Positions 46,549 through 46,878 of a stretch of DNA of 46,878 nt are shown piece after piece. Under the pieces are notes generated by a model. The model worked only from the letters and a program-made list of their open reading frames with translations, searched no databases and was not told the DNA's origin. Position numbers and translations under genes: made by a program. Every line of letters begins with the position of its first letter. The stretch's first letter is position 1. This DNA comes from Massilia glaciei (GTDB lineage Bacteria > Pseudomonadota > Gammaproteobacteria > Burkholderiales > Burkholderiaceae_D). The stretch covers positions 1 to 46,878 of the forward strand of contig NZ_PXWF02000240.1 in the NCBI RefSeq assembly GCF_003011895.2. The letters run 5' to 3'.

Positions 46549-46583
46549 GGGACCTACGCGAACCAAAAAGAACGGAGAACAAT

Positions 46584-46878
46584 ATGAGCACTGTGGAAGT
46601 CAACGTCCCGGATATCGGCGATTTCAAGGAAGTGGAAGTGATTGAGCTGATGGTCAAGCCGGGCGACACAATCAAGGTCGACCAGTCGCTGATCACGGTC
46701 GAATCGGACAAGGCCAGCATGGAGATCCCGTCGAGCCATGCCGGCGTGGTCAAGGAACTGCGCATCAAGGTCGGCGACAAGGTCAAGGAAGGCTCGCTGC
46801 TGCTGATCCTCGAGGCTTCGGACGCGGCAGCGCCGGCAGCGCCGGCGGCCGAGGCACCGGCGGCGGCACCGGCGGCGG
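46584..46878 (+). CDS. aceF: Pyruvate dehydrogenase E2, dihydrolipoyl acetyltransferase (3' end outside window)
   Basis: The first 98 residues are seen. Residues 1-78 are a lipoyl domain: [19 protein letters not shown], then [15 protein letters not shown] with the lipoyl lysine K43. An Ala/Pro-rich linker begins about residue 83 and runs off the window. E2 forms the core of the pyruvate dehydrogenase complex and carries acetyl groups to CoA. The start follows CGGAGAACAAT. Same operon as aceE. Confidence 0.96.
   Translation, partial: MSTVEVNVPDIGDFKEVEVIELMVKPGDTIKVDQSLITVESDKASMEIPSSHAGVVKELRIKVGDKVKEGSLLLILEASDAAAPAAPAAEAPAAAPAA

Overview
The window looks like chromosome of a high-GC betaproteobacterium of the Oxalobacteraceae (Massilia/Duganella/Janthinobacterium group). 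The evidence is family-level: a small Trp-rich protein of the TIGR04438 type, the zapB-like/zapA/6S RNA order, glucokinase fused to an RpiR/HexR regulator, folD next to aceE-aceF, and many intergenic GGGGTC[T/A]GACCCC palindromes. The species cannot be fixed from sequence reading alone. No phage, plasmid, transposase, tRNA, rRNA or CRISPR array was seen.

Layout. 1-2.5 kb: the 3' part of a glk-rpiR fusion cut by the window edge, a DUF1801 protein and a YcgL-like nucleotidyltransferase. 2.5-10 kb: a CBS-domain protein, an ABC ATPase with a giant permease/M1-aminopeptidase fusion, a secreted serine hydrolase and a DUF1428 protein. 10.3-15.6 kb: a membrane protein with two tandem MshEN-type (c-di-GMP-binding family) modules in front of a TM/signal segment and an exported domain, convergent with an archaic (Csu-like) chaperone-usher pilus operon. 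15.8-24.3 kb: alpha-glucan use, with a secreted pullulanase, a POT-family transporter, a GH13 alpha-glucosidase and a complete glk-rpiR fusion; two HexR-like operators fit this block. 24.5-28 kb: a small lipoprotein gene with a stop in its lipobox, a methyltransferase, and groES-groEL behind a perfect CIRCE element. 28.4-33.9 kb: zapB-like, zapA, 6S RNA, an EVE-domain protein, a hybrid histidine kinase with an ANTAR response regulator, and a TauE/SafE exporter. 34-43.4 kb: mostly minus-strand housekeeping genes (AI-2E family transporter, lgt, Trp-rich protein, LivK-type binding protein, a small DUF2486-like protein, holC, a DUF4124-glutaredoxin fusion, prlC, folD) and one plus-strand cytochrome c. 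43.8 kb to the end: aceE and the start of aceF.

Two features stand out. First, the tandem-MshEN/TM/periplasmic protein next to the pilus operon could be a c-di-GMP-responsive partner of a chaperone-usher pilus; I know of no described equivalent. Second, a family of about 160-bp intergenic elements, each almost entirely one long imperfect hairpin with a shared apical ATAGC..GCTAT core, occurs five times (9463, 10003, 22304, 24336, 43585). Four of the five begin at the stop codon of the upstream gene; the fifth lies in the predicted aceEF leader. Short GGGGTC-palindrome doublets, resembling REPINs, form a separate repeat class.
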